In this document: positions 38,406 through 52,615 of the stretch, one piece after another | Layout: every line of letters starts with the position of its first letter | Numbering within the stretch: position 1 is the stretch's first letter | The notes under the pieces: generated by a model | Told to the model about the DNA's origin: nothing | Seen by the model: only the letters and a program-made list of their open reading frames with translations | Database searches by the model: none | Translations under genes and position numbers: made by a program | Assembly: GCA_034766995.1 (NCBI GenBank) | Contig: CM068314.1 | Span: 32,238,208 to 32,302,207, forward strand | Source: Acanthacorydalis orientalis | Taxonomy: Eukaryota > Arthropoda > Insecta > Megaloptera > Corydalidae | DNA: 64,000 nt | Direction: 5' to 3'

Positions 38406-39603
38406 GTAAGTTTTTGTTTACATTTTTCTCTTTATCTTTTGTAGAGGTACAATTTCATTGTCTGTATACTGATATGTGTTTATACAAATTTTATAATAGT
38501 ATTATTTCATTAAAATTGTGGTGAAACGTCAAATATTAACAATGAAAATGTATTTATATATATATACATATTTCAATGAATTAAAATTAGAAAAAATAAA
38601 TGTAAAACAAATTTATTTATATCTATTCGGAAAAGTTTAAAATGTGGATGTATATAAAGTCTACTCGATAAAATATCGAGTATTTCTCTACTCAAGGATT
38701 TTTAATTCTTTTTAAATATTACTATAGTGTAACTTTTTAAAAAATCGTAAGCATATTTTAAAGTTTTGTTGTACACGATAAATTAATAAATCAAAAAATA
38801 TTATTTACTTATTTTTACTGTGTTTTAATATTGAAAATTCATATCATTTAGATATAAAAATACTCATTAATTTCATTGAAAATGTTTACTTCTGTAAATA
38901 TATAAATATATACAAATATGTTTAGAGGATGTTAAAATTTTATGAAAGGTTATATTAAAACAAAGGCACCAATAATGAATTACTGTCAGAAGATGACCGT
39001 ATAAAGCCGATATATTTATTATTATTTCATTAATGCTCGATGTAGATATAAGAACTGAAATTAATGTCTTTTATATGTATATATATATATATACATACAT
39101 ATATTTAATTTTTGCACGTTATTTATATGCAGATATAGGGTATTCTGTGTTTCATTGCGGTATTTTCCTTAAACATTATTTATTTTATGTATATATTTAT
39201 CATAACATTTCGTATTTATTTCTAACTAGTGTAAAAAATTGTGTTGACTATTAAGTATTGAATCCTTTTAAAGATTATTTTTATTGGATTTATCGTAAAG
39301 AATTTTTACTCAAATTGTATAAATCCCATTTCAACAATTTTTGTAACAAAGGTTTGTAAATGATGTATTAAATTAGTTATTTATGGAGTTAATTTCAATT
39401 AGAATATATATATATATATACATATATTATATATATACAATATATACATATAATGTGTATATATATATGAGGAGTTAAATGACTAGTAACAATATATTAT
39501 TAATAAAAGTGGATAAATATCCATTTAAAGCAGTAAATTGAGAAATATTAATTACTTAATGTTTATTATCTCATTGTACTAATTTTTATGTGCACTCATG
39601 TAC

Positions 39604-39604
<1 letters not shown>

Positions 39605-39661
<57 letters not shown>

Positions 39662-39664
39662 TTG
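39605..39664. repeat. compound (TA)n(TG)n array
   Basis: A TA run of about 40 bp passing into a TG run. Confidence 0.95.
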
Positions 39665-39974
39665 TGTGTAGCGAATGTGTGTATGTGTATAAATACTTAA
39701 AAAATCTATTTGCATAAATGTATTGCGCTTTATTAGTCTTACATTTTTTGTACCCGTTTTAATATAAAGAAATTTTTTTTAAAAAATAATAGTTATGACA
39801 TATAGAGTTATAATGTGTATTACTAATTCTTAACTACTAATATTTAGTTTCTTATAAAATTTTTGTAAAATAAAAAAAAACTTCCATGAGTCTTTTTTTT
39901 TATTTTGAATTTGCAAATAATATAGTTTGCTGTGATATATTCACCAATATGAACACACGTAAATGAGTATATTG

Positions 39975-39977
<3 letters not shown>

Positions 39978-40039
<62 letters not shown>
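39978..40039. repeat. (TA)n microsatellite
   Basis: A TA array of about 60 bp; another of about 50 bp follows at 40123-40173. Confidence 0.95.
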
Positions 40040-40042
<3 letters not shown>

Positions 40043-40121
40043 TAGGTTGTACTTAAAGGCAGCTGAGTCTAAATATTTACTTTAATTTAAGCGACTTCAA
40101 TTTTGCAAAATAGCCTTCAAA

Positions 40122-40176
<55 letters not shown>

Positions 40177-40829
40177 AAATGTATAAATCTATTTGTCTTT
40201 TTTTGTAATAAGTATAATCTTCGAGAAAATCCCATAATTTGGATCTTTTTATTTAGAATTAAGAAAAATCGACTGAGTCACTTATTAATATAAATTTCCC
40301 ATATACATATATATATATATAATGTTTTTTTAGTTTCTAACCTCTGTACGATGAATGAACTTTCTCTTTCTTTCATTTCCAATGCAATTATTATTTTCTA
40401 TTGTATTTAATTTTAAGATGTAAATTATTATTTTGAAGAAATTTTTATAGTCTATATAGCTTTCAGTTGTGAAGTAAGCAGATAACCTGAACAGATATAT
40501 ACGTTTGTAAGTTTGTTAAAATTCCAATAAAAGTTGTGAAAATAAATCACTCATATCACAACTCTGCAATAAATCGTATTGACATATGAAATATTCATGA
40601 TGTTTGCGAAAGACTGATAGTTGGTTGTGACCGTACGGTCTACTGTATGTTTGTGTATATGTCTGCGTTTTATTCTGCTACTAAAGCATGTCTTTTTTCA
40701 GGCTCTTTTGTTCCAAAAAAGAAATGATAATATATTAAACCTGAAACATTTCTTGAGACCTTAGACGTGTGTCAGATATGAATTCGGTATATTTATCGAT
40801 TCTAATAGTATCATTATTTCATTGTTAAG

Positions 40830-40889
<60 letters not shown>

Positions 40890-42159
40890 ATACGTATACC
40901 AATTAACTTTAGAGAATGTAAATTATTAAGATATAAATTATAATATAAATTTGCAATTGTATACAATCAACTCTTTTATTTTCGTGATGAAGTCAAGCGT
41001 TAAAATTATGAATATTTATGTTTGAAAAAGAAAAATTTCATAGAAATTTGAATGAAAGATATTAAACTGGTAAATAATATTTTAAATTTCAATAAAGATA
41101 AAAGATAATTGATTCTGGAGATATTTAATAAATCTGTAAAAGAAACTATATTCATCGGTTTTAGTGTTTTTATAATTGTATTTTTTTAGATGAAACATAG
41201 CTAGCAAATATTTATTCTTATACTAAAATCATTAAAATTTATTAATAGTCTTAATAGCAATTATTTACAAAAATATTTATTTAATACTTTTAACGGTTTT
41301 ATTAAATTTGGATTAATTGCTGTGACATCTAAGCACCTTCTTTATATTAATTACTTTGATCAACAACTGATTACTTGTGACTCACATTATTTTCTTATAT
41401 ATTATTGTTTATCTTGTGTACTATTGATTCTTTGACTGTATCTAGTGTACTTTAATAATCCATGATTAATAATTCCATTATAATTTATCTTAAAAAATAA
41501 TTATGTTAAGAATGGTATATTACATAATAGATATGTTTTTTAATAACTATCAGCACTTTTATTCTTAAAAGAATTATTAATCTTCAGTTTATCGTGGAAA
41601 TATATTCACATTTAAGTTATTACAGAAAAAGGTACAAAATCAAAAAGTAGTTTAAACTATCACTTGAAATTATAAAAAATTTATATGTAAATTGAAAATA
41701 AAAATTTACCATAAGTAAGGTGTATTATGTTTTACCATAATATAGATCTCACACTGTAGCTAAATTTAATTTCACAAATAAATTCTTCTTTTACTCCAAA
41801 AATCACAAAAAAGTTCTAGTCGAAAATGTTCATTAAAATATTATTAATCATCTTTGATTGTTGCTAATGCGTATTTTATCTTTTCAAGAGCGCTAAGGAA
41901 CAGAAAAATCACGTAGATTTTTCTGTATCTTCTTTGTAAGTGAGGCGAAAAGAAAATCCATTTGCGAAAATAATATTTTTTATTTTATTATTGATAAGTT
42001 CTTTATTAAACGAAATTATATTTTTGCATTTCTTTATTATAAAATGTGTACTTTATTTAAAAAGTTTTACCAGTCCATCAAAGATATAGGCTGTAGTGCT
42101 GAAACTAATATAGGGGAGACAATTTTTAGAATGTTTAACTAAATCAATACGATACATGT

Positions 42160-42211
<52 letters not shown>

Positions 42212-42772
42212 AAACTCATAGCATTATCAAAAATAAAAAAAAAATTGAAGAATATTTTTTCATGATAATTTTTTTTCTTTAGACTGTTTAATTTAAATTT
42301 AATTTTCTATTTTAATTTTAATGCTTGATTTTCAATGATTATTTGATATTGTTTTTTAAATTTTGTTTCTCGGATTAATTTTTTAACAAAGGATTAATGT
42401 ATATATTTAATTAAAGTTAACTAACGTCCATGTAATTATTGGCATCATTTAATTATAGTTAAAATTCAAATTGTTCTAAAAATATTATTTATTGCTATTG
42501 TAAATTTATTATGGAGATCACTATTAAAATCACTAAGAATACAAGAACTGTGTATTATAGTATCAAATTATTATTTGCTCTTTATAGCTGAAGATACATT
42601 TTTCAGAAATAATTTTTTATATTAATAATTCATATTTATTAATCTCATTGGGGTGATTTTATTTATCATTTTTATAAAAAATATCTTATTACCCTTTTTT
42701 ATTTAAGACGTATTAGTAATGTATTTACTTAATACAGATTAATAAACATAAAAATTGATAAAGTATATAATT

Positions 42773-42803
<31 letters not shown>

Positions 42804-43373
42804 ATAGTTATTGACAGAAAGTAATGAAAAAGTAGATATTTTATGAATTCGCTTTTAAAATTTATGTCTTTTATAAAAAAGATTTTTTATTAATAGGTAT
42901 TCATGCGCAGCATGTAAAAAATTTAATTCACCTAATAATTTACTATGTTCTTAATTTATTACTCATTTTATATCCCTGTTTATTTTACAAATATTTTATC
43001 TTAAATGTATATGTATTCATATTTCATAATTTTTATTCTGTGAATATTCATATATTTTCATAGTTATAGAAATGATTCCAGACATGTTTTCAGGTAAATT
43101 TACTATACTATTCTCTTTCATTACCTTATGAGTTTTTTTTCCAAATTAAATGAAAATTTATTCAAAAGTGGATTTTTACAATATATGTAGAATTTATAAC
43201 AGCAAATGTAGGTATTTTATTAAGTTTGTAAATTATGTAACATGGTTTTACTTTGATATTTTACATACAGTTACTTTTACAAATATGCTTGTATTTTCCA
43301 ACACTCGCCATTTATATGGATAATATAAACCTATATAAACACATAAAAATGTGTCTATATATGTATATATGAA

Positions 43374-43376
<3 letters not shown>

Positions 43377-43455
<79 letters not shown>
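43377..43455. repeat. compound (TA)n(TG)n array
   Basis: Two TA runs separated by GTATA, then a TG run of about 20 bp. Confidence 0.95.
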
Positions 43456-44481
43456 AATAAATGAATGTATGTATATATGTATGTATGTTTTATGAATGTG
43501 TGTGTCATTTGATTTTGATATTTGAGATAAAAAATAGTGTTATCGATAATACTAAATTACTTAAAATGAAAAAAAGCAAGTAAATTCTAAAATATGAATC
43601 ATTTTTCATGATTTTTTTAAATAAATTTTCATTTTGATTATTTTACCAATAAAAAAAATCATCATAAATAATTAACTTTCAGATGAGTGTAGATAGTTAT
43701 AAATATAAAATTAAAATAGAGAATTACCTAAATGAATTGATAATATTTTATTTTGAATATAGATACAAAACCTGATTTATTGTAATCTTATACTGAAAAT
43801 TTATTCTTTTATTGTGTACCTTTCTTAACCAAAACGAGGAATTTGTGTTAACTGATAATTTAGTTCCACTGTATCTGTGTCAACATTATGTCACTTTATT
43901 ATATTTTCCATTATAGTTAACTTCTCAGTATGTTAAAATAGCGTACAGGAATAATTTTAAAATAATATAAGTTGTCATTAAAATTCAGTTATATATTTAT
44001 TTATTCCAAATAAATTTACGACAATTCAAAATGAGCTAAAATGATAATAAATAAAACCATAAGAACTGAATATAGAAATAATATATTTTTATACAGTTAT
44101 ACAAATACAATTAAATTTAATTGGATTAGAACATTTCAAATTTGATTCAGTTAAACGATCTGTATGCTGAAATAACATTCTTAGTTTATTACACGTAATT
44201 CAATAACTTGACATTAACAATTATATTTAACGCCTATAAACGTAAACCACTTAAAAAATAGATCAAAAAATTACCACATTTTTTTATATAAAACATTCCG
44301 TAGCTGCTTTTCGTTTTCAACGTCGTTAAATAAAACGAATAATCCTAAACGACAACTAGGTACGTTACACGCCGTTACTTATTAATGTACATACTGAATA
44401 GTTAATAAATTTTTATGAAGTCAACTACAGTTTAAGCTCTTGTTTGTATGTGTGTATGCTGTGCGTCGGTATGTATATTTG

Positions 44482-44483
<2 letters not shown>

Positions 44484-44548
<65 letters not shown>
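44484..44548. repeat. compound (TA)n(TG)n array
   Basis: A TA run of about 50 bp followed by a TG run. Confidence 0.95.
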
Positions 44549-44549
<1 letters not shown>

Positions 44550-45511
44550 ATGTGTGTTGGTGTGTCATTCACATGGCCATACCGATCGTGTGAACAAAGT
44601 TAAATATTAACGGATTTCAGATTTAAGACGATATCTACGATTGTTGTGATAGTTTTAATATTAATGTGCGCCGCAAAGCTGGCGTGGCGTTGCTGGCGCG
44701 CGTCACAGTAAACAAGTGACTAGCACTTATACTTTATATATGGTGATGAACACGTATTTGTATTACCATTATTTATATTCATACTCACACGCATACACAC
44801 ATGTATATATATATATATATATTCTTTGCTAAAAGCTGTCAAAAATTGAATTCTATGAAAAAAGATTGTTAGGAAATCTATTTGAAGAACACAAGTTTAT
44901 ATTAAAATTAATTATTTTTTTCCAAACATAAAAAATGTATTAAAAATATAAATATAAATGTATTAAAAATAATTAAAAATATAAATATAAAAAATGTATT
45001 AAAGAAATGTGAATTGTTACAATGTAGTCGAGAATTTAACTATATACAGTATTTTCTTTCTAAGTATATATTTTCATACTAGTTAAAAAAGAAGATAATT
45101 GACAGTCTGGAAAACAGTTTCGGTAAAATGAATAAAAACACGAATGATCAAAAAAAAATCTATTTTATTAATCTTAATATCGAGTCCGTTTCCATTTCTA
45201 TACATAAGAGTGAACGATGGTACAAGATTTGGAAACTATTTGAAAAGTCTTCTTCCGAAATTGATTTCAACTTCCTTGTCTGTATCACTGTAATAGATTC
45301 CGCATATAAAATTTAGATTTTTCATTAGAATTGTCATTTCTAGAAATAAAAGAAAGTTAAGCGGTAATAAATTTAACCACTATGCGGCATGCTTAATTAT
45401 AGTTATATTCTTTTGTTAAATGATCCACTACAATAGTAGGTGTGTGAGAAAGAGCGTTATTGCGAAGAAGACTTTAGTTGCCTAATTAAATGCATTCCGA
45501 TGTGATATTTT

Positions 45512-45564
<53 letters not shown>

Positions 45565-45566
<2 letters not shown>

Positions 45567-45574
45567 CCACTTTA

Positions 45575-45624
<50 letters not shown>

Positions 45625-45634
45625 TAAAGTGGTT
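45565..45634. repeat. 70-bp perfect palindrome centred on a TA array
   Basis: AACCACTTTATTTAA (45565-45579) and its exact complement TTAAATAAAGTGGTT (45620-45634) flank a TA array of about 40 bp that is itself self-complementary. A further TA array lies immediately to the left (45513-45564). Confidence 0.95.
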
Positions 45635-47052
45635 TCTTACTTCCAAAAAAACATTCATTCACTGTTATCTTTGCAAAAAATATTCATAATGAATAATAAT
45701 TTTTGTGCGAAAAAATAATTGATATTGTTTTGATGACACTGGTTCATTTAAACAAGTCGAAACTGATAACTAAAGTTTTGTCTGTGGGTTAACTTGATAT
45801 ATTATTTCATTGCCAGTAATGATTATTAAAAAAAATCAAGACGTCGACCGTTTCGATAATTTTTTTACTAACATGAATTTGTTGATAAAGTTTATGTTAT
45901 AAAGATTTGAATATGAATCTCTAAAATAGAAAGAATACAGATCTGTATTTTTTATTCAAATGCTCATGAATTAAAATTTGATTGTTATCCTTATTAAGAC
46001 TAAAATGTACGTACAAGTTGTTAATGTGTACTTTCGTAGTGAAGAATTATTTGGAGAACTTTTTTTATAATGTACACATCTTCTATAACTATTTATTGTT
46101 GTTGTTCCTTGGTAAAATTATTACGGTACTGTCATATCATTCTTTTTTGAATGTATAAACACTTTTAAAACCACAAATATTTAAAAGAGATTGTATTTAG
46201 TGTGTTAGTAATAATAATTAGAAATATCTTAAATATAATGTAGCATTACATTTTTTTTGAAAGTTCTTGATTAAGTTAATGTAAATATGTAATGATTTTT
46301 TTAGACGAATTTTAGTTGACATTTGATAGTTAACCCTTTGCATTCACAAAGTCAGCTGTACTTCCCAGGCACTTAAAAGCGTTTTATTCTTACGGCTAGT
46401 ATCACTACCTACATTTTATCATTTACAGAGGAAAGCTCTGATAAACCTTCAATGTCATCGGGTGTTTATACTTTTTTGTTTATCATATTCATCCTAATGT
46501 TCTGATCTGTTGTATAACCTAATTGCTTGGAGTGCTAAAAATTAATATTTTTGTAGATCTGTCTAAATCTTCATTTCCTGAGATTTTTTTCTTTATTATA
46601 TTTCGTATATATTCTTATGTTATACGTTTAATTCTGTTACATCAATTTTGATTATTATTTATAGTCATTGATACTATGTATGCTATGAATTTATTTCTAT
46701 ACATGATACTATAGTACAAAAAATATTTGTTTGAAATTTTATATCGATTAGGGAACAAAATTAAATAAAAATTATCAAAAATTTTAAAAAAAATAATTGG
46801 AACTTTAATCATGTTAGTGCATCCATAAAAAAGTCAATTTTCGAATAAAATTAAAATTATTATTATTCAGCAACCATCATTCTTATTTGATTTAATATCT
46901 GTGTACTTTTATTCGTTTCTAAAATTCGAAATGACAATAAAGGAAAAGTAATTTGACAACATAAAAGTGGTAAAGAAAAAATGAAAGAAAATTTTTGATT
47001 TGAATTTTAGTAATTTATGTTAGTGGAAGGAAAAAGTTTGTTGTATTTCTTT

Positions 47053-47103
<51 letters not shown>

Positions 47104-47637
47104 TAATTGTGGAGATATCTGAAGTAAATTACAATTATAATTTTAGAATTTTTGATAAACTCACGTTTAGATACAGTTTTTTTTTTTTATAAAGACTATT
47201 TTAAAAAAATGATGTTCTATATGTATATATATACATATGTAATAGTATGATATTTGACAAAATAATAATAGGACATTACAAACTTTTTGAAAACAGAAGT
47301 TGACTAACAAAGTTTTACGTCCTTTATTATATAAATTATTATAGTGTATAAGGGAATATGTATATTTGAATACGTTTACTTAAGAAATTTGGAATTATTC
47401 TAAAGAAATATGTCACGAATACAAATCAAAGTTTACAACTTTCAGTATTCTTTTATGAAACGTGTGATTTGATTGAAATACAAAGCAACAAACTTTCAGT
47501 GACATAAAATAAAAACATTTCACCCACAAAAACCCTACAATTTTCTCACGCCTACAGGCGTTACGTGTTTTATTAAAAAAATACTTAAAATGGATTTTAC
47601 TTGTTTCTTTTTGGTATTAGAATTGTATATTATAAAG

Positions 47638-48165
47638 TTACGTGTAACAGAAAAAAAAACGTTCTTCCCCTTTTGCCGGAAAAAAGTACAAGTCGGTAAT
47701 AACTCTACGAAAGCTCACGACGCAACGTAAACTTTTATTCCTCTCGCCCTTACAATAAATTCGAAACGCATTTAAGATATCGAGAATACAAAAAGATGAA
47801 CTAGCGATCCCGTACACACAATGGTATTTGTCGATGTAAGAATAGCAAATGGGCCTACTTTTACACATTTATTTACGAGTCTTCCAAGACGACGAGGACG
47901 GCAAATAAAAGAACAATATTAGATGGTGGTTGAAAGGAACGAAACAGTAGATGAACACATAAAAAGTTGAAGTCGACGGTTCGACCAATAACGTTGAAGG
48001 TTGTGAGCGTAGTGCAATGAAGTTTGCCACAAATAGGCGACGAGTTGTCGCAATAAAAACACGAATTGGTTGATTAGTGGTTTGTGACTGTGTGAGTGAG
48101 GCCTAGAGTTATGGCTTTCTTTATTGGTGACAATACTTGGAAGTTTTTGTGTACCGGACATTTCT
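47638..48165. other. GC-raised block with minus-strand frames
   Basis: Less AT-rich sequence carrying two minus-strand frames, 47638-47868 and 47919-48161. The second has Ser/His-rich composition (SHNSRPHSHSHKP). No domain, splice structure or start context convincingly marks them as genes. Conserved noncoding sequence or untranslated exon are equally possible. Confidence 0.35.
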
Positions 48166-48241
48166 TACGCTATATTTCTTTTATATTACGGTTTATTTTT
48201 TAAGAAATGGATATCAAGATAATAAATCAACATTTTTTTTG

Positions 48242-48242
<1 letters not shown>

Positions 48243-48323
<81 letters not shown>

Positions 48324-48518
48324 TAAAATAACACAAATGAACGATTAATATCAACAAAGGTTCAATACGAGAAATAAATGTATTTATGATAGATTTAAAT
48401 TTCTGAAATTAAATTTTTCCTGCTTTGACAGAATTTTTTTTAGAAATTCATGGTTATTAACCAGGATTATATTTGACGGAAAGAAATATATACACAAACG
48501 TACCTATTCACCCCCACC

Positions 48519-48577
<59 letters not shown>
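48243..48577. repeat. cluster of three (TA)n arrays
   Basis: Arrays lie at about 48243-48275, 48285-48320 and 48525-48577. The first two are separated by GTACATGATGTA. Confidence 0.9.
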
Positions 48578-48581
<4 letters not shown>

Positions 48582-48908
48582 GAATTGTATAAGTCTAAAA
48601 AGAAACATCAAATAACAAGTGAACATAATGACATAAATCCAGAAAATTAGTTTTCCGATATCGTTTTATTATTCGCTTTTCAGTAATTGCAAAGCCAGAC
48701 ATAGTTGACATTTAAGTATTAATTCATTTGCATTCGTATTATAACATGCGAGTTCAATGTATTCACTTAAATTATTAGTACAACTGCTGTTTTCGTTTGT
48801 ATATGTATGTATATATATATGTATATATATATATATATATAAGAAATATATTCCAATATATTTCTTGTAAGTGTTTATTGTACATATTTATAACATAGTT
48901 GAATAATA

Positions 48909-49468
48909 TTAGGTTGGTAGGAAAATAATTTCGGTTTTTGTTTTATGAATTCTAACTTTAGTTTTTTTCAATGAAAGTGTCGTTTAATCGTGTTCATGTT
49001 AATATCATTTTAAAGTACATTTTACGGTCTGTATTTTGGTAACATTGACTGTGTTTTTATTAATAATTTAAGTTCAAATTTGTTTATAGAATTAAAGATG
49101 GGAAAGAAACAAATAAGAGCAATTTTTTGTGGGTTCAAAACGGATGGTAAAGCAACAGAAACTGCTCATAAACTAAACGATACTTATGGTCTGGGTACTT
49201 TTAAAGAACGTACGTGCAATAGTGGTTACAAAAATCTAATATTTGGGACGAGACTCTTGAAGATGAAGAAGGTCGTATCCGTCCTTCTTCAGTTCATAAC
49301 AACCAACTGTAAGCATCAGTCGAATCTAAACCACGCATAACAGTTCGAGAGCTTCCACAAAACTTAGGTGTCAGTCTTCCAATAGTTCCAACCATTTAAA
49401 ACAGCTAGGAAATTCAAAAAATCTTAACCGCATCACCGATAAATTACAATTATTTTCTACCAACCTAA
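48909..49468 (+). mobile_element. internally deleted mariner-family element
   Basis: A 560-bp element flanked by TA at 48907-48908 and 49469-49470. The left end is TTAGGTTGGTAGGAAAATAA, and the right end, read inward, is TTAGGTTGGTAGAAAATAAT. These are mariner-type terminal inverted repeats. It retains a 5' leader and the N-terminal part of a transposase frame, then jumps to the 3' end; an intact mariner is about 1.3 kb. A second copy with the same layout lies at 59366-59918 on the opposite strand. Confidence 0.92.
49098..49340 (+). pseudogene. mariner transposase N-terminal fragment
   Basis: ATG at 49098 opens MGKKQIRAIF, then KATETAHKLNDTYGLGTFKE, matching the helix-turn-helix DNA-binding region at the start of mariner transposases. 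Near 49245 the frame shifts by one base. The adjacent frame continues with the family's conserved acidic linker (DETLEDEEGR followed by RPS), then stops at about 49301. The catalytic domain is absent, so the product could at most bind DNA. The intact family protein is about 345 aa. Confidence 0.85.
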
Positions 49469-49653
49469 TAATAAATTAGTACTTTATATAAATGATTGTC
49501 AGTTAATAACCACAATTTAAAAATCCAGTGATTTCAAATTAAAAATTTTAATCGCTAAATAAATACGATATATGTCTTATTGATTTATAAAATTTATAAT
49601 TAATACATAACAGTTTTATAAATTCCCAACATATAAATTTGTAACCAAGTTAC

Positions 49654-49658
<5 letters not shown>

Positions 49659-49713
<55 letters not shown>
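49659..49713. repeat. (TA)n microsatellite
   Basis: A TA array of about 54 bp. Confidence 0.95.
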
Positions 49714-49718
<5 letters not shown>

Positions 49719-49729
49719 TATGCATATAT

Positions 49730-50814
49730 ACGAGACTTGGCCATCAGTACCGTATTTAACACTGCAATATGTATTTTGAAAATGACGTCGTATATGTAAT
49801 TAGTTCTCCAAAAGTGGTCAACTGTGTGTCAGTCGTAGAGACACCATTAAACATGCATTGCGTTGGAACTAAATGTAAAACGTCGTGGCGGTGGAAGCGC
49901 CGGACATAGTGGTGGACGTGCTGTGCATGAATCTTCTACATGGAATATTTTATTCGTATGGAAGGAAATTTATATTATGTTATTTAAATTATGTTTGTTT
50001 TATTCCTTATACAGTTAAGAAATAGTAATGCTTAAAAAATGATTCGTAGTTTTAAATAGTAAATTAAATTTTCATTTATTTTTTTAATAATTAATAATTT
50101 AATTTAATAATTAATTTTTGTTAATTTATGCGTTTTAATAATTATGAATGTTGTCATGATTTAAGTTTGGGGTTATTAATTTAATTTTGAAGTTATGTAC
50201 ATATTTTTTTATGAATCAAAATTTCAAATAACATACATTAAAATAATTAAAGGGATGTAAGAACTATTTAGAATAGAATTATTTACTTTAGTTTAATAAA
50301 AAGAATTAAAACAATGGAACAATTAACGTGAAATTATCATAAAAAATTGTTAATAACTGGTATCAAAAATATTAATTCTGAAATACGAAAACCATAATTC
50401 AGCTAATAATATTTTTAAAAAATATTTCAGTATAGAATACACCAAATGTAAAATATTTTACATTCAAATAAAATACAAAATTTGTGTAATTTATAAGAAT
50501 CAGATGAAATTACAGTTTAACTGTTTATTAAAATCCTTGTCGCTCTATTGTTTTTTCTAAGATGATGTATACAAAATTATTATAATTAAATAATAAATAT
50601 TAATAAATATTTTGAATAATATTATTTTAGATATTTAATAACCGTATGGAAATATATTCCAAAAAAGTTTGATGTATGTAATTAGCCTCATTAAGAAATA
50701 TTTTTTGTCTAATTCTAGAAACTCTTAAGATTAATAACATTAATATACACATATTCATATATCACATACACACATGGATATGTTTATATATATATATATA
50801 TATATAATTAAATA

Positions 50815-50885
<71 letters not shown>

Positions 50886-50929
50886 GGGTTATTAAGTTTC
50901 GTTTCCGAATTAGAAACAAAACTAAATAT

Positions 50930-50963
<34 letters not shown>

Positions 50964-51474
50964 CTTATTAATTAGTTCATTAACAAAACATCAGTTCCCA
51001 TTAATGTATTTTAGATGATTGTATTTTTCTATTCATCAATATTAATGTATAATTAAATATGTCGTATCTGACTGAATCATACTTTATATTGAAAAAGTTA
51101 TACTTTATATTTGGATTAGAAAACAAACACCGGTAGGTAGAGTATCGACAAACAATGTTTTATACCGAAAGTCGATTGCACCTAATAATTATATAAGTTT
51201 GAGGCATGAGCTTCACGGGTTCAAAGCGTAAACATCTGAAGTAGTCGCCTGCTGTAATCATAGTGTAATAACTCGCCGTAACGATAATTTAATTCGGCAC
51301 AGTCATGTATGTGTGTGTGAATTGTATATTTTCTACGAAAGGGTTTGTCTCCCACACGAAATTATTCGATTTATTCAACCTAATAGAATGCTACCGTTCA
51401 TGTATCGCAAACATATTTTCTAATATTAGTATAAAATGTACGAAATTACTTTTACATGCGTATATGTACACATA
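49730..51474. other. AT-rich stretch; GC-raised patch at 49735-49945
   Basis: The patch 49735-49945 contains CGTCGTGGCGG and AAGCGCCGG motifs and has no coding frame of note. TA/TG compound arrays lie at about 50773-50880 and 50931-50960. A less AT-rich stretch at 51120-51300 is unidentified. Confidence 0.5.
50811..50880. repeat. compound (TA)n(TG)n array
   Basis: A TA run followed by a TG run of about 28 bp. Confidence 0.95.
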
Positions 51475-51494
51475 TACATATATATATATATATA

Positions 51495-51556
<62 letters not shown>

Positions 51557-51562
<6 letters not shown>

Positions 51563-52350
51563 GTAATATTGCATATTTACTTTGAATCATTGTTGATATT
51601 GTTTTAAAATTAACTATATATTCATTTCTGATCATCAACAGAGAATAAGTGTATGATTGAATTAATGGATATTCATTATTTAATTAAAATGATTGTATTA
51701 AATAAATAAGAACAAAACTGTGTTAAAAATATTGCTTTAAATTATTTTAATGGTGCATTAAATGATAAATTTATATTAATTGAGTAGTTTAAAATCATAT
51801 CAATTTATAAGAAAAGTACATTATCAATTATGTTTTTTTATTCTGCAAAAAAGAAAATTATAATTACTGTCTATCTAGGTTATGGAGAGCATTGCGGAAT
51901 TGACTATATTTCTTTGTTGTATATAAAATATTACTCTTTCTTTCAGTGACAGGTAAATTCTACCTAGATGTTATCTTTTTTTATAATACCAATAATATTA
52001 CAATTAAATATATTGGAAATTAGTACATGTGTTTAATAACAAATAAATAGAACATGTGAATAAAAAATGTATAAATCCGTTAAATAATATAAACATATTC
52101 ATTACTTTATTCAATACACGAACATATTTTCGGATTCAATTAACATATGGCTTTAAATAAAATAATAATATTATAGACAGACATACAGACATATTTGAGT
52201 ATTTACAGAATAACTATTTTCTACTTGTTTTACAAATTGATGTTTGCAACAAATTAAAGAAAAAAACTAAGTTTCTAGAGAAAGCTACGTTCACTCAACT
52301 TATAAAAATTATGTACGTCTTGTAAATTTTGCTGTATGGAAATGTACATA

Positions 52351-52395
<45 letters not shown>

Positions 52396-52615
52396 CATGA
52401 GTTCTTACTATAACTGTGTTCTAATGTATTTAATTTTACAAAATATTAATTAATGCATTGTTTTGATGATAATTTTACTTATTAATTTTTTTACATGCCA
52501 TGATAGTCGTATTCAAGTTGAATTTTATTTTTAATATAAATTATTTATATTTCATTTGTTGTCTTTCATATAATGGTAGGTAGTAATTAGGTTATTATTT
52601 CATTTTTGCTTTAAT
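51557..52615 (+). repeat. left arm of a large imperfect inverted duplication
   Basis: The arm matches the complement of 55040-56165 nearly end to end, with scattered substitutions and small gaps. For example, 51636-51670 matches the complement of 56049-56083 with one mismatch in 35. A TA array at about 52350-52391 sits at the equivalent position to the array at 55303-55350 in the other arm. The outer edge adjoins a TA array (51478-51556), as does the other arm's (56168-56198). There is no long frame in the arm. Confidence 0.88.

Larger units (their letters stand above)
38406..47630. other. probable long intron or intergenic AT-rich stretch
   Basis: The stretch starts with GTAAGT after the coding exon. 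No second exon is recognised on the plus strand. TA arrays or compounds lie at about 39403-39470, 39605-39664, 39978-40039, 40123-40173, 40831-40880, 42164-42208, 42777-42802, 43377-43455, 44490-44556, 45513-45620 and 47057-47099. A GC-raised patch at 44560-44720 includes TGGCGTGGCGTTGCTGGCGCG. A TTAACCCTTTGCATTC string at 46330 resembles a piggyBac-like end without a partner. Confidence 0.5.

Noticed and set aside
46330..46600. Possible second piggyBac-like element starting TTAACCCTTTGCATTC
   Set aside because: No facing terminal repeat or second TTAA boundary was found downstream, and the match to the 5721 element is only the first seven bases.
47919..48161. Minus-strand Ser/His-rich frame as a gene
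   Set aside because: It has no domain, no splice sites in good context, and composition explained by the local GC rise.
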